The notes below the pieces were generated by a model that saw only the letters and a program-made list of their open reading frames with translations, did not search any database and had not been told where the DNA came from. DNA of 64,000 nt from Arthrobacter sp. YN. Its GTDB lineage: Bacteria; Actinomycetota; Actinomycetes; Actinomycetales; Micrococcaceae. The translations under genes were made by a program, and so were the position numbers. Of the stretch, positions 28,903-39,258 are shown piece by piece. The first letter of the stretch is position 1; each line of letters starts with the position of its first letter. Where the stretch lies: positions 1,488,001 through 1,552,000 of the forward strand of contig NZ_CP022436.1 of the NCBI RefSeq assembly GCF_002224285.1. The letters are read 5' to 3'.

Positions 28903-30735
28903 CTACTTTTCGTAGAGCTTCTCCACAGCGGCAGGGAAGTCGTTGAGCACAGCGGCCCGCTTCAGTTTTAGGGAAGGCGTCAGGTGCCCCGACTCGACAC
29001 TGAGTTCGGCTGTGATGAATGCGAACTTCCGGATGGACTCGGCCGCGGAGACGAGCTTGTTGGCCTCATCCACTGCGGACTGAACGGCCGCTTGCACACG
29101 GGCGTCCCCGGCCGCTTCGGCAGGTGACAGATCACCGACCTTGTTCTCGGCGCACCAGTCGGCAAGTCCCTCAGGGTCCAGGCTCACCAGTGCGGCGACG
29201 AAGGGACGGCCGTCGCCCACCACCACGGCCTGGCCCACCAGAGGGTGCTCGCGGAGCTTCTCCTCCAAAGGTGCGGGGGCCACGTTCTTGCCACCGGCAG
29301 TGACCAGGAGGTCCTTCTTCCTGCCGGTGATGGTCAGGAAGCCATCGGCGTCGAGTTCGCCGAGGTCGCCGGTGCGGAAGAAGCCATCAACAAACGCAGC
29401 TTCGGTGGCCGCTTCATTGGCGTGGTAGCCCTTGAAGACGCCAATGCCCTTGACCAGCACCTCCCCGTCCTGGGCCACCCGGATGGTGGTGCCGGGAAGG
29501 GGGATTCCGACGGTACCGATACGGGTCATGCTGGGAGTGTTAACGGTGCAAGGCGCAGTGGTCTCGGTCAGCCCGTAGCCTTCCAGCACGGGAACGCCGG
29601 CACCATGGAAGAAATGGTTGTCCCGGAGGCTCAGGGGACTGGCACCGGAGACGGTGTAGCCCACGTTCCCGCCGAAAACCTCGCGCACCTTGGGATAGAG
29701 AAGCTTGTTGAACGCGGTGTGCTTCATGCCCAAAAGCCACCCCGGACCGGGTCCCTGCCCACGCGCGGCGAGGTCAACCGCCGTCGAATATTCCACAGCG
29801 GTTGCTGACGCTGCGGAGAAGAGCGCCGACTTTCCGCTCATGGCGGCTTTGTGGCCTGCGCCGGCGTACACCTTTTCAAAGATGCGCGGCACGGCGAGCA
29901 GGAAGGTGGGCTTAAAAGTACTGAGGTCTGCCATCAGCCCGTTGGCACCCGCGCTGTGACCGAGCGTGATGCCCGCGGTGAGGCACACCACCTGGACTGC
30001 CCTGGCGAGGACGTGCGCCAACGGCAGGAACATCAGCGTCCGGGCCCCCTGCTGCATCAGCAGCTCGGGGAGGAACGGGATGACATTCCGTGCCACCAGG
30101 ACAAAGTTGCCGTGGGTGATTTCGCAGCCTTTGGGCTTGCCGGTGGTTCCGGACGTGTAGACGATTGACGCGATGTCGGCGAGATTCGCTGCGCTGCGCT
30201 GGCGCTCCAGCTCGGCGTCCATGATGCCGACCCCGACGGCGGAGACGCTGGTCAGGTTGGGGGCGTCGCCGTCGTGCTCCATCCGCATGATCGCCACGGG
30301 ATCGTCCCCGAGTGCCGTGGACCGGTTCACCACGGCGTGGACGAGATCGGCTTTGGCCGTGTCCTCCACGAAGATGCGCCGGGCGCCTGAATCGGCCAGG
30401 ATCCACTCGATCTGGCTCGGGGACGACGTCTCGTAAATGGGCACGGTCACGCCGCCGGCCATCCAGATGGCGAAGTCCACCAAGGTCCACTCGAAACTCG
30501 ACCGGGAGAGGACCGCTACGGGGTCGCCGGGGTTGAGGCCTCCAGCGATCAGTCCTTTTGCGAGGGCAGTGACATCGGCAAGGAACCTGGCCGCGGATAC
30601 ATTCAGCCAACCGTTCGCCGTCTTGTGGGCGTACAGGATGCCGAACGGATCCTTGGCACAGCGTTCCAGGAGGAGGTCCGTCACATTGGTGTCAGGGTGG
30701 GCCTCGACCAGAAGCTCCGTGCTGGCTTCCCTCAC
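28903..30735 (-). CDS. Long-chain fatty-acid--CoA ligase (AMP-forming)
   Basis: 610-residue acyl-CoA synthetase of the ANL superfamily, FadD15-like. It activates fatty acids with ATP and CoA for beta-oxidation or lipid synthesis. The P-loop YTSGTTGKPKG lies near residue 190, EGYGLTETTAP near 390, the motif FFRTGDLGELDADGFLTITGRKKDL near 460, and the C-terminal domain has Lys in LKLKRAAVL. The GTG start has GGAGG upstream. It begins 10 bp after the mannosyltransferase gene on the same strand. Chain-length preference is not readable from sequence. Confidence 0.93.
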   Translation of the reverse strand: MREASTELLVEAHPDTNVTDLLLERCAKDPFGILYAHKTANGWLNVSAARFLADVTALAKGLIAGGLNPGDPVAVLSRSSFEWTLVDFAIWMAGGVTVPIYETSSPSQIEWILADSGARRIFVEDTAKADLVHAVVNRSTALGDDPVAIMRMEHDGDAPNLTSVSAVGVGIMDAELERQRSAANLADIASIVYTSGTTGKPKGCEITHGNFVLVARNVIPFLPELLMQQGARTLMFLPLAHVLARAVQVVCLTAGITLGHSAGANGLMADLSTFKPTFLLAVPRIFEKVYAGAGHKAAMSGKSALFSAASATAVEYSTAVDLAARGQGPGPGWLLGMKHTAFNKLLYPKVREVFGGNVGYTVSGASPLSLRDNHFFHGAGVPVLEGYGLTETTAPCTVNTPSMTRIGTVGIPLPGTTIRVAQDGEVLVKGIGVFKGYHANEAATEAAFVDGFFRTGDLGELDADGFLTITGRKKDLLVTAGGKNVAPAPLEEKLREHPLVGQAVVVGDGRPFVAALVSLDPEGLADWCAENKVGDLSPAEAAGDARVQAAVQSAVDEANKLVSAAESIRKFAFITAELSVESGHLTPSLKLKRAAVLNDFPAAVEKLYEK

Positions 30736-30745
30736 TGCTTGCCTC

Positions 30746-32563
30746 CTAGATCCACGATGGCATCCACATTCTCATCCGCCACTCCTGGTAGCTGATGACC
30801 TCCGCGGTCAGGACCGGATAGAAGAACGCTGTTGCCAGGACCGCCAGTACCAGGACCAGGCCCACCACATAGAGCCCGGACCGTCGCCGCCAGGGAGGAT
30901 CACTGCTTCGGCCGAGCACCAAGCCCAGGACGTAGGTCAGGCCCAGCACCAGGAACGGTTCGAAGGACACCGCGTAGAAGATGAACATGGTGCGTTCCGG
31001 ATACATGAACCACGGAAGGTATCCGGCGGCGACTCCGGCGAGGATGGCACCTGCGCGCCAATCCCGTCTGCCGGCCCACCAGAACAACAGGATGACCAGC
31101 GCGATGGTTCCGCCCCACCACACCACCGGATTACCCACTGGCAGGATCGCCGAGGAACAGGTCTCCACCACGCAGCCAGGAGTGCCCTGCTTGGGTGTTT
31201 GGTAGTAGAACGAGGTAGGCCGGCCCATGAGGAGCCAGGTCCACGGGCTGGACTCATACGGGTGGTCCGAGCTGAGGCCTTGATGGAATTTGTACGCCTC
31301 AAGGTGGTAGTGCGCCAGGGACCGCACGGAATCAGGCAGCCAATCCCAACCCGCTGCGGGGTTGGTGGCGGCCCATTGGCGGTAGTAGGCGTCCTTGGAC
31401 AGGAACCACCCCGTCCACGTTGCCGCATAGGTCAAGGCGGCCACCGGAATGATGGTGACGAAGGCCAGGAGGCCGTCCTTGAGGATGCCTGCGCTGAACC
31501 AGCTGCGGATGCCGGCAATGCGCCGGGCGTTCACGTCCCACAGGACCGTCATCAGGCCGAAGGCGGCCACGAAGAACAACGCGGACCACTTGGTTCCCAC
31601 AGCCAAGCCAAGGCAGATCCCTGCAACCAGGCGCCACCATCGCATTCCAAGCCAGGGGCCGGCCACCAGTTGGGTGGGGGATGGGCGGCCCCGCGGCGAA
31701 GCAGCCGCTTGCGCGGCGAGGCGGGAAGCCAGACGACGGCGGCCGTCGTCGCGGTCCATCAGCAGGGCGCCGAAGGCGGCGAGGATCCAGAACGCCAGGA
31801 AGACGTCCAGCAAAGCCGTCCGGGAGAGCACCAGGTGGTGGCCGTCAATGGCGAGCAGGAGTCCGGCAACGGCGCCAAGGGTGTGCGAACGGAAGAGCTT
31901 CAGGGCGATGAGGGAGACGAGGAAAACGGTCAGGGTCCCCGTCAGCGCTGCACCGAAACGCCAACCGAAAGGATTGTCACCGCCGAACAGCCACATGCCA
32001 AAGGTGATCATCCACTTGCCCACCGGCGGATGGACAACATACTCCGGGGTGTTGAGCAGGACGTTCGGGTTGCCGGCGTTGAAGGAGTCATTGGCGTTGG
32101 CGGGCCAGCTGCGCTCATAGCCGCTTAGCAAATAGGAATAGGCGTCCTTGACGTAATACGTCTCATCGAACACCAGGCTGTGCGGGGCATCCAGCCGGAA
32201 GAACCGGAGAATGCCGCCCAGCACGGCAGTGATGGTGGGGATCAGCCAGAACCACAGACGCAACGACGCCGGGTAGTCACGCCAGCTCTGGATCCCGCCG
32301 ATCAGGCGCTCCCTGAGGGCCTGTGCTGTGTAAGCCTCGGTTGGCCGGGCGATCCACCGGTGGTGATCCAGCCCGCGGCCAGGAAGGGGCGTTGCCGCTG
32401 TGTCGTCCAATGCCGCGGTGCGCCGGGAACGCGTTGCGTCCCCGGTGGGCCGGGCAGATGCCTGCTCGCTGCCGTCTGCGGGAGCGGGGGCACCGGATCC
32501 GCCGGTTGCAGGGGACGCCACAGGAGTTCCGGAAGTGGTGGCAGGAACGGGCGACTGGTTCAC
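30746..32563 (-). CDS. pmt: Dolichyl-phosphate-mannose--protein mannosyltransferase family (GT39)
   Basis: Polytopic membrane enzyme using polyprenyl-phosphate-mannose to O-mannosylate exported proteins. 605 residues; a Ser/Ala/Pro-rich N-terminal tail of about 90 residues, then about eleven helices. The catalytic Asp-Glu pair is in LVFDETYYVKDAYSY in the first outer loop, with HPPVGKWMI nearby and the MPSWI end typical of actinobacterial PMTs. Start is a GTG. It is divergent from rsmI across 77 bp, the same pairing as in mycobacteria. Confidence 0.93.
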   Translation of the reverse strand: MNQSPVPATTSGTPVASPATGGSGAPAPADGSEQASARPTGDATRSRRTAALDDTAATPLPGRGLDHHRWIARPTEAYTAQALRERLIGGIQSWRDYPASLRLWFWLIPTITAVLGGILRFFRLDAPHSLVFDETYYVKDAYSYLLSGYERSWPANANDSFNAGNPNVLLNTPEYVVHPPVGKWMITFGMWLFGGDNPFGWRFGAALTGTLTVFLVSLIALKLFRSHTLGAVAGLLLAIDGHHLVLSRTALLDVFLAFWILAAFGALLMDRDDGRRRLASRLAAQAAASPRGRPSPTQLVAGPWLGMRWWRLVAGICLGLAVGTKWSALFFVAAFGLMTVLWDVNARRIAGIRSWFSAGILKDGLLAFVTIIPVAALTYAATWTGWFLSKDAYYRQWAATNPAAGWDWLPDSVRSLAHYHLEAYKFHQGLSSDHPYESSPWTWLLMGRPTSFYYQTPKQGTPGCVVETCSSAILPVGNPVVWWGGTIALVILLFWWAGRRDWRAGAILAGVAAGYLPWFMYPERTMFIFYAVSFEPFLVLGLTYVLGLVLGRSSDPPWRRRSGLYVVGLVLVLAVLATAFFYPVLTAEVISYQEWRMRMWMPSWI

Positions 32564-32640
32564 CCGCCCATGCTACCTTTCCATCCTTGCCACAGCGTTG
32601 AGGTGCGGTGTTGGAGGCACCGCGGCATTAGGCTTGACAG

Positions 32641-33564
32641 GTGGACGAACAGCGCAGCACCCCGGATGAGGCTCCCTTCAGCGACGACCTGGACGAGGCA
32701 GTTCCTGCTGCCGGCGCCGGCGCAACTCCGGGTGTAGGCAGGATTGTGCTGGCGGCCACCCCGATCGGAAACGTGGGCGACGCATCGTCCCGGTTGATTG
32801 AACTCCTGGCCACGGCGGACATCGTTGCCGCAGAAGACACCCGGCGCCTGCACCGGCTGGTGACGGCCCTGGGCGTCGAGGTCTCCGGACGGGTCATCAG
32901 CTACCACGAGCACAACGAGGTCGCCAAGACCGGCGAACTGCTGGACCATGTTCGCGCAGGAAAGACCATCCTCATGGTCAGCGACGCTGGAATGCCCGCC
33001 GTCTCGGATCCCGGGTTCCGTTTGGTGGAGGGCGCTGTTGCTGCGGGTCTGACCGTCACTGCCGTACCAGGCCCGTCTGCCGTGCTGACAGCCCTGGCAC
33101 TCTCCGGGCTCCCCACCGACCGTTTTTGCTTTGAAGGATTCCTGCCACGTAAATCGGGGGAGCGGAACTCACGCCTCGCGGACCTCGCAGACGAGCGCCG
33201 CACCATGGTCTTCTTCGAGGCCCCGCACCGGCTCGAAGTGATGCTCCGGGCACTGCACGAGCGGTTTGGCGCCGAGCGCCGCGTAGCTGTATGCCGTGAG
33301 CTGACCAAGACGTACGAGGAAGTTATCCGCGGAACGCTGCGCGAACTGCTGGAGTGGGCAGAGAACAACGAAGTCCGCGGCGAAATCGCGGTGGTGGTGG
33401 GTGGTGCGCCTGAACAGGAGCCCGGCAAACCCGAGGACCACGTGGCAGCCGTGAACCAGCTCATGTCCCAAGGCATCCGACTGAAGGAGGCCGTGGCAGC
33501 AGTGGCTGACGATGCCCGCGTCAGCAAGCGGGAGCTGTACTCGGCGGTACTTGCGGCCCGCTGA
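32641..33564 (+). CDS. rsmI: 16S rRNA (cytidine(1402)-2'-O)-methyltransferase
   Basis: SAM-dependent enzyme 2'-O-methylating C1402 in the ribosomal P-site. 307 residues with a ~30-residue acidic N-terminal extension, then the tetrapyrrole-methylase-like fold: LAATPIGNVGDASSR, AAEDTRRLHRL, SYHEHNE, SDAGMPAVSDPG and VPGPSA. GTG start without a clear Shine-Dalgarno; TAGGCT a few bases upstream suggests a leaderless message. Stands alone between the divergent pmt and the gabD gene. Confidence 0.95.
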   Translation: MDEQRSTPDEAPFSDDLDEAVPAAGAGATPGVGRIVLAATPIGNVGDASSRLIELLATADIVAAEDTRRLHRLVTALGVEVSGRVISYHEHNEVAKTGELLDHVRAGKTILMVSDAGMPAVSDPGFRLVEGAVAAGLTVTAVPGPSAVLTALALSGLPTDRFCFEGFLPRKSGERNSRLADLADERRTMVFFEAPHRLEVMLRALHERFGAERRVAVCRELTKTYEEVIRGTLRELLEWAENNEVRGEIAVVVGGAPEQEPGKPEDHVAAVNQLMSQGIRLKEAVAAVADDARVSKRELYSAVLAAR

Positions 33565-33724
33565 TCCGTGCTGTGCAGCTGCACAAATAGGCGCCTTCAT
33601 GGCAGTGCGTGAAGGCGTAGACACTCCTTCTCGCGGGGCAGTACCGTGGCAGTAATTCACGCCACTTCCGGCAACGAACCCCCGTGGTGCAATTCTCCAA
33701 AGCACCCAAGACGAAGGAGTCGCC

Positions 33725-35206
33725 ATGACTGTCACGGTTGAACGCGAAAGCGAACTGCTGGCTTCCGTCCCCACCGGCCTGCTGATCAACGGTCAGTGGC
33801 GCCCGGCTGGATCCGGAAAGACCTTTGATGTTGAGGACCCGGCCACCGGCAAGGTCCTGCTCAGCATCTCCGACGCCGGTGCTGAAGACGGTGCCGCTGC
33901 ACTCGACGCCGCTGCTGCCGCCCAGGCTGACTGGGCACGCACCGCACCGCGCGAACGCGGCGAAATCCTGCGCCGTGCTTTCGAACTGGTCACCGAGCGT
34001 GCCGAAGACTTTGCACTGCTGATGACACTGGAAATGGGCAAGCCCCTGGCCGAAGCCCGCGGTGAAGTCACCTACGGCGCCGAATTCCTGCGCTGGTTCT
34101 CCGAGGAAGCGGTCCGCGTCTCCGGCCGCTACTCCGCAGCACCTGACGGCAAGAACCGCCTCCTCGTGCAGAAGAAGCCGGTGGGCCCCTGCCTGCTGAT
34201 CACCCCGTGGAACTTCCCGCTGGCCATGGCCACCCGCAAGGTAGCCCCCGCCGTCGCCGCCGGCTGCACCATGGTGCTCAAGCCCGCCAACCTGACCCCG
34301 CTGACCAGCCTGCTGTTCGCACAGGTCATGCAGGAGGCCGGCCTCCCCGCAGGTGTCCTGAACGTCATCCAGACCTCCACCGCAGGTGCTGTCACCGGCC
34401 CGCTGATCAAGGATGACCGTCTGCGGAAGATCTCCTTCACCGGCTCCACCCCGGTGGGTCAGGCACTGATCCGCGAAGCCGCTGACAAGGTCCTGCGCAC
34501 CTCCATGGAACTCGGTGGCAACGCTCCCTTCGTCGTTTTCGAAGACGCCGACCTGGACAAGGCCGTTGAAGGGGCCATTGCAGCCAAGATGCGCAACATG
34601 GGCGAAGCCTGCACCGCAGCAAACCGCTTCATTGTGCACGAGTCCATCGCCGACTCCTTCGCCGAGAAGTTCGCCGCCAAGATCGGGTCCCTCACCACCG
34701 CCCGCGGCACCGAGCCCGAATCCAAGGTGGGCCCGCTCATCGACGGCAAGGCCCGCGACGGCGTTCACGCCCTGGTGTCCGAAGCCGTAGCAGGAGGTGC
34801 CACAGCCGTCACCGGTGGTGCCGCCGTCGACGGTCCCGGCTACTTCTACCAGCCCACCGTGCTGAAGAACGTCGCAGCCGATGCCCGCATCCTCCAGGAA
34901 GAGATCTTCGGGCCGGTAGCGCCGATCATCACCTTCTCCACCGAAGACGACGCCGTCCGCCTGGCCAACAACACCGAATACGGCCTGGTTGCCTACGTCT
35001 TCACCAAGGACCTCAACCGTGGCCTGCGCATCAGCGAACGAATCGAGACCGGCATGCTCGGCCTCAACGCCGGCGTCATCTCCAACGCCGCCGCACCGTT
35101 CGGTGGCGTCAAGCAGTCCGGACTGGGCCGCGAAGGCGGTTCCGAAGGCATCGAAGAGTACCTGTACACCCAGTACGTAGGTATCGCGGACCCGTACGCC
35201 GACTAG
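33725..35206 (+). CDS. gabD: NAD(P)-dependent succinate-semialdehyde dehydrogenase
   Basis: Oxidises succinate semialdehyde to succinate, the last step of GABA breakdown. 493 residues. Catalytic Cys296 lies in GEACTAANRF and the general base Glu262 in MELGGNAPF. TPWNFPLAMATRK and the cofactor loop FTGSTPVGQ match the SSADH branch of the aldehyde dehydrogenase superfamily. ATG with GAAGGAG upstream. No GABA transaminase is adjacent, so another semialdehyde substrate is possible. Ends before a strong bidirectional terminator. Confidence 0.9.
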   Translation: MTVTVERESELLASVPTGLLINGQWRPAGSGKTFDVEDPATGKVLLSISDAGAEDGAAALDAAAAAQADWARTAPRERGEILRRAFELVTERAEDFALLMTLEMGKPLAEARGEVTYGAEFLRWFSEEAVRVSGRYSAAPDGKNRLLVQKKPVGPCLLITPWNFPLAMATRKVAPAVAAGCTMVLKPANLTPLTSLLFAQVMQEAGLPAGVLNVIQTSTAGAVTGPLIKDDRLRKISFTGSTPVGQALIREAADKVLRTSMELGGNAPFVVFEDADLDKAVEGAIAAKMRNMGEACTAANRFIVHESIADSFAEKFAAKIGSLTTARGTEPESKVGPLIDGKARDGVHALVSEAVAGGATAVTGGAAVDGPGYFYQPTVLKNVAADARILQEEIFGPVAPIITFSTEDDAVRLANNTEYGLVAYVFTKDLNRGLRISERIETGMLGLNAGVISNAAAPFGGVKQSGLGREGGSEGIEEYLYTQYVGIADPYAD

Positions 35207-35268
35207 GCTGCTCTTTCCACCAAAGAGCCCCGTCCGCCGCTCTCGCAACAAGAACGGCTGTGACACGC

Positions 35269-35313
35269 AAGGGCCCGGCTCCTGGAACCACAAGTTCCAG
35301 GAGCCGGGCCCTT
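35269..35313. terminator. Strong bidirectional terminator between gabD and the TgpA-like gene
   Basis: Perfect 20-bp stem (35269-35288 with 35294-35313) with a 5-nt loop and AAAGGG/CCCTTT ends, between convergent genes. Confidence 0.85.
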
Positions 35314-35323
35314 TGCTGTCGTG

Positions 35324-37825
35324 TTAGCGCCGTTGTGGAAGCACGCCGCGGAGCGTCCGCCACCATCGCGCGAGCCCGCGCCCAACAGCCGCAGCGAGCG
35401 ACCCCACGGCCCGGAACGGCGCTCCCAGCGCGTGGACCCACCGGCGCATCATCGACGGCGGCAGCCAGTCCGCGCGGAAGCGCACCAGCCAGCGGGCATT
35501 GTTCCGCAACGTTTCACGCACGACGGCGATCCGCGTCGCCGCCGCTGGTGTCGCCACGGGCCCCACCTGGCGGCCATAACGCTGCCGTTCGAAGTCCGAG
35601 GTGAGCGTAGCAACCGCCACGTGCGCGGCGTCGTCCATTCCACCCGCGTCTCCGAGGGCGGCACTGGAGCGAAGCCTGGTGGAGAAGTGCCTCGGCGTTT
35701 CGCTGGGCGTGGAGGGTAAACCGTAGTCCGTCGCCAGGTCCTGCAGTTCCGCCCACGCCAGCTCCGGGGCCGGATCCTTGTAGCCGGGCTGCAAGGCGTC
35801 GGCCTCATCCGGGGGTTTTTGGTTCAGGCGACGCCGCCGCAGGATGGTCCTGCTCAACCGCGGAGACCACAGGAAGGCAAGCAACAGCGCCACGGCCGCG
35901 GCGGCCCCGCCGATGACCGGCAGCGGGTTCACGCTGGTGGAACCGGTCGCCGGGGTTTCCATGCCGGGAAGGGGAACAGGGGCCGGTGTGGCCGGGGCCG
36001 GCGTGGTCAGGACTTCTTTCTCGTCCGCATTGGTGCTGAGGTTGCTGGGAACAGAGGTTTCCGTGGCGTACTCGGGAACCACGCCGCGCGAAGGCGTGGG
36101 CTCGAACGGAACCCAGCCGAGTCCTTCGAAGTACAACTCGGGCCACGCGTGCGCATCACGGGCGTCTACCTCGTACTCAGGGAAGGATCCTTGGCCGACC
36201 AACGCCACGGACTCGCCCGTGAGCCGGCCTGGTGCGTAGCCCACAGCGATGCGGCTCGGAATACCTTCAGCCCGGGCCATGACGGCCATCGCCGAGGAAA
36301 AATGGACGCAGTAGCCACTCTTGACGGCCAGGAAATCGGCCAGGACCGAGAGCCCGTTGCCGTCATAGCCGTTCTGCACCGGCGCCTGCAGGGAGTACGT
36401 AAATTCACCGGAGCGCAGGTACTTCTGAATAGCCAAGGCCTTGCCGTAGTTGCTCCCCGCGGACGCCGTGACGGAATCCGCCGTTTGCCTCACGATGTCA
36501 GGAAGGTTGCCCGGAATCCGGAGGAAATCCTCTGATATGCCCTGGGGAGCCGCTGTGGCCTGGGACAGGGATTCTGCCGTGACCTTGGGTGCTCCGGAAA
36601 ACACCACGTACCGTTGCGCGCGCGTGGTGGTCTCGGTGCTCATGATGCTTAATGTGGCCGGATCCCAGGTCCAGCGTCCGTTGAGGCCGTTCACTGAGGC
36701 AGGCGCAAACGGGGCAGGGAGGTAGGGGCTGGTGAAGAGGCCGGCATTCACGGACGTCACAGTGTTGACCACTTCGGCCTGGACGGAGTATCCGGTTTCA
36801 ATCCTGTCGGCGCCCGCGCGCCGCTGGGCTGCGCGGTCGTCCGGGGCCCAGGTTTCGCCGTCGAAGTGGTCAACGGTGACGGACCTCAGGTACAGCGGAC
36901 CGCTGGCACTCGTGGCGTAGGTAATGCGGCCCGATCCCGTGGGGCTCCGGAGGCTGTTGCCCAGGGTGATCATGGGATTGAGCCCGTTGGAGGTGCCCCA
37001 CGGACTCAGCCGGGATCCCTGGGGGAAGGTCCCCGTCTCGAATCCCGGGATGGCCAGCGGAACCACCATGGTCAAGGCCAGCGCCAGGCCGCCCGTCACC
37101 AGTGAACGCCTGAACTGGCCGGCGCCCCGCCCGGAACCGGACTGGAGCCTGGCATCAGGGGCGAACCAGTGGCTGCACCCGAGAATCAGCAGGTATCCCA
37201 CAGCAGCGCCGACGAAGCCTGCAACTCCCACGCTCTGGGGTTTGATGGTGGCTGGAACCACCATGACCGCAAGGAGCCCGATGCCGCTGGCCGCGGGCAT
37301 CGCCAAGGGAACTGCCAACGCGTCGATCAGAATCACCAGGAGCCCCAGGCACGCGCACATGACGAACACGATCCCGGCGTTGGGCGCCACGGGGGCGCTT
37401 TCTGAGACCACCGTCTCGGCAGCACGCTTGATCAGGCGTCCGACGGCGGTAAAGGTCCCGGCCGTGGGGATGAAACCCGCCAGGCTTTCCTGCCGGAAGA
37501 ACGTGAAGCTGAGAATCCCCGCGAGCGAGGCAAAGGAACCAAGGGTGGCCAACAGCGGCTGGGCCCGGAGTGCCCGAAGAAGAGCCAAGGTCAGCGCGAC
37601 AACCAGCACCGTGGTGATCAAGGGCATGAACCAGGCCCAGCCCCTGAGGACGCCGTTCAAGGACAAGGCAGCGCCCAGAACGGCAACAACGATCGACCCC
37701 GCCATGACCCAGGGGTAGGGCCCGGGCCCCGGGGCTTGCGGCCGCGAGGATCCGGACGGCTTCGGGCCGGACGTTCCGCCGGGTTGGACCGGGGCGGGGG
37801 AACCCAGGTGGGACGTAGCAGTCAT
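35324..37825 (-). CDS. TgpA-like transmembrane transglutaminase-domain protein (DUF3488)
   Basis: 833-residue membrane protein. About seven N-terminal helices (30-240) lead to a large extracellular part with a transglutaminase-like domain. The catalytic Cys is near residue 506 in KSGYCVHFSSAMAVMARA and the His near 560 in DARDAHAWPELYF, the Asp presumably following. A further helix near 660 and a cytoplasmic tail close the protein. It overlaps the DUF58 stop by 4 bases (ATGA) and is last in the MoxR-DUF58-TgpA operon. Activity on peptides or wall material is inferred. Confidence 0.9.
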   Translation of the reverse strand: MTATSHLGSPAPVQPGGTSGPKPSGSSRPQAPGPGPYPWVMAGSIVVAVLGAALSLNGVLRGWAWFMPLITTVLVVALTLALLRALRAQPLLATLGSFASLAGILSFTFFRQESLAGFIPTAGTFTAVGRLIKRAAETVVSESAPVAPNAGIVFVMCACLGLLVILIDALAVPLAMPAASGIGLLAVMVVPATIKPQSVGVAGFVGAAVGYLLILGCSHWFAPDARLQSGSGRGAGQFRRSLVTGGLALALTMVVPLAIPGFETGTFPQGSRLSPWGTSNGLNPMITLGNSLRSPTGSGRITYATSASGPLYLRSVTVDHFDGETWAPDDRAAQRRAGADRIETGYSVQAEVVNTVTSVNAGLFTSPYLPAPFAPASVNGLNGRWTWDPATLSIMSTETTTRAQRYVVFSGAPKVTAESLSQATAAPQGISEDFLRIPGNLPDIVRQTADSVTASAGSNYGKALAIQKYLRSGEFTYSLQAPVQNGYDGNGLSVLADFLAVKSGYCVHFSSAMAVMARAEGIPSRIAVGYAPGRLTGESVALVGQGSFPEYEVDARDAHAWPELYFEGLGWVPFEPTPSRGVVPEYATETSVPSNLSTNADEKEVLTTPAPATPAPVPLPGMETPATGSTSVNPLPVIGGAAAAVALLLAFLWSPRLSRTILRRRRLNQKPPDEADALQPGYKDPAPELAWAELQDLATDYGLPSTPSETPRHFSTRLRSSAALGDAGGMDDAAHVAVATLTSDFERQRYGRQVGPVATPAAATRIAVVRETLRNNARWLVRFRADWLPPSMMRRWVHALGAPFRAVGSLAAAVGRGLARWWRTLRGVLPQRR

Positions 37826-39249
37826 CGGGGCACCGCCGCTCCACGACGGACGTCCATGGCTGATCCTGCCGCGGCCACGATTCCCCCTTCGTCAAAGGAG
37901 GACCAAGCGGCCGCCAGTGGGGTCCTGGACGTCACTACCGCCACGCGCCAACCGGCCAGGCGCAGGATCTCCAGTACGTCGTCGTTGTTCCGGGTGGCGT
38001 CAGTGACCATCAAGGCGAAAGCGTTGGCTCCGTAGGCTGCCGCGGGAGCCAGGGACTTGGCCTCAGCGGGAGTCAGCGTGCCCATCAGCGCAAGGAGAGG
38101 GCCGCGAAGACGGTGGGCAGCGAGCTTATCCATGAGCCGGTCATCGAAAGCAGCATCGGCGGAATCCGCAGTGGCCGGGCCCGTTGCAGCGTCTGCCCTG
38201 TGGTGCTCCGCCCGGACATGCCGGGGACCGCTGAGTTCAATGGCGGCCAGTCCTTCAGCGATGGCCTGCAACCCTCCGGTGCCCGAGAACTCTTCGGAAT
38301 CCGGCTCCGGCGCCGAGCGCGAACGGATGAATGCCGGGCTCCCGAAAACATCCAGCACCCGCAGCGAGTAATTCCACTCCGCCAGGTGGGCCGCAACGGA
38401 CATCGCTGCGGTCACCACCCATTCAAAGCCGGGACTGGTCACCAGGTCCGAGTCCTCGTCATGGGCTCCGAACATGGAACCTGCTCCCGCGGCAAAAGCT
38501 GTGAAGCGCTGGTCCAGGATGAGGGTGGCTTCCGGGGTAGTCACCGATTCCTCCTGGCGGACCATCAGTTGCCCGTGGCGTGCCGTAGCCGCCCAATGAA
38601 CGCGGCGCATGGGATCGCCGTGCCGGTACTCACGGGTCATGATGTCGTCGTCGCTGGGGTTGGCCCTGATGCGCGTGGCGGTCACGCCATCGTTGCCGCG
38701 CGCACCTGCCAGCCCCGTGACGGGAAGTTCGACGGCGGCCGGCGTCACGGTGAGGATGTCGCCGTCGTCGATGGCATGCCGCCGCAGCGACAAGCCGAAG
38801 GGGTCACTGAACTCTGCCGTCACCGGGCCGATGCGGAACTGTCCGCGCTTGCCGGAGCGAAGATGGTATTCGTAGCGGCTGGTGCCTCCGGAAGCCGAGC
38901 GGGCCGGAAAGCGGAACGCCGGTGGCTCACCGAAGCGGGGAGGCAACTGCTCCTCCATGATCACGTGCCCTGTGGAATACGAGGACCGGGCTACAGCCAA
39001 ACGAACGGTGGTGGTGCTGGCAGTTTCCACGGTGGAGGGGTTGAACTCCCGGTACACCTGGAATTTGGGCTTCAGAACCCGGACCCCGGCGAGGGCCACC
39101 AACGGCAGGAGGAACAACAAGACCGCGAGCGTCAGGAGATCCCGCCTGCCCATGACCCAGGCACACCCCAGCGAGACGGCTCCGGCCGCCAGCAATCCCC
39201 AGCCGCGGTTGGTAAACAAGTGCTTGGGGAGCCGATCCACGAGCGCCAT
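37822..39249 (-). CDS. DUF58 domain-containing protein
   Basis: 475 residues with two N-terminal helices (about 12-55) and a cytoplasmic part. The DUF58 motif YRHGDPMRRVHWAATARHGQLMVRQ lies near residue 215, leading into a vWA-like fold. Such proteins work with MoxR ATPases, by analogy to chelatase-type AAA+/vWA pairs, to mature or assemble other proteins. ATG with TAGGAGG upstream. It starts 9 bp after the MoxR stop and overlaps TgpA. Confidence 0.9.
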   Translation of the reverse strand: MALVDRLPKHLFTNRGWGLLAAGAVSLGCAWVMGRRDLLTLAVLLFLLPLVALAGVRVLKPKFQVYREFNPSTVETASTTTVRLAVARSSYSTGHVIMEEQLPPRFGEPPAFRFPARSASGGTSRYEYHLRSGKRGQFRIGPVTAEFSDPFGLSLRRHAIDDGDILTVTPAAVELPVTGLAGARGNDGVTATRIRANPSDDDIMTREYRHGDPMRRVHWAATARHGQLMVRQEESVTTPEATLILDQRFTAFAAGAGSMFGAHDEDSDLVTSPGFEWVVTAAMSVAAHLAEWNYSLRVLDVFGSPAFIRSRSAPEPDSEEFSGTGGLQAIAEGLAAIELSGPRHVRAEHHRADAATGPATADSADAAFDDRLMDKLAAHRLRGPLLALMGTLTPAEAKSLAPAAAYGANAFALMVTDATRNNDDVLEILRLAGWRVAVVTSRTPLAAAWSSFDEGGIVAAAGSAMDVRRGAAVPR

Positions 39250-39258
39250 TCCTGCCTC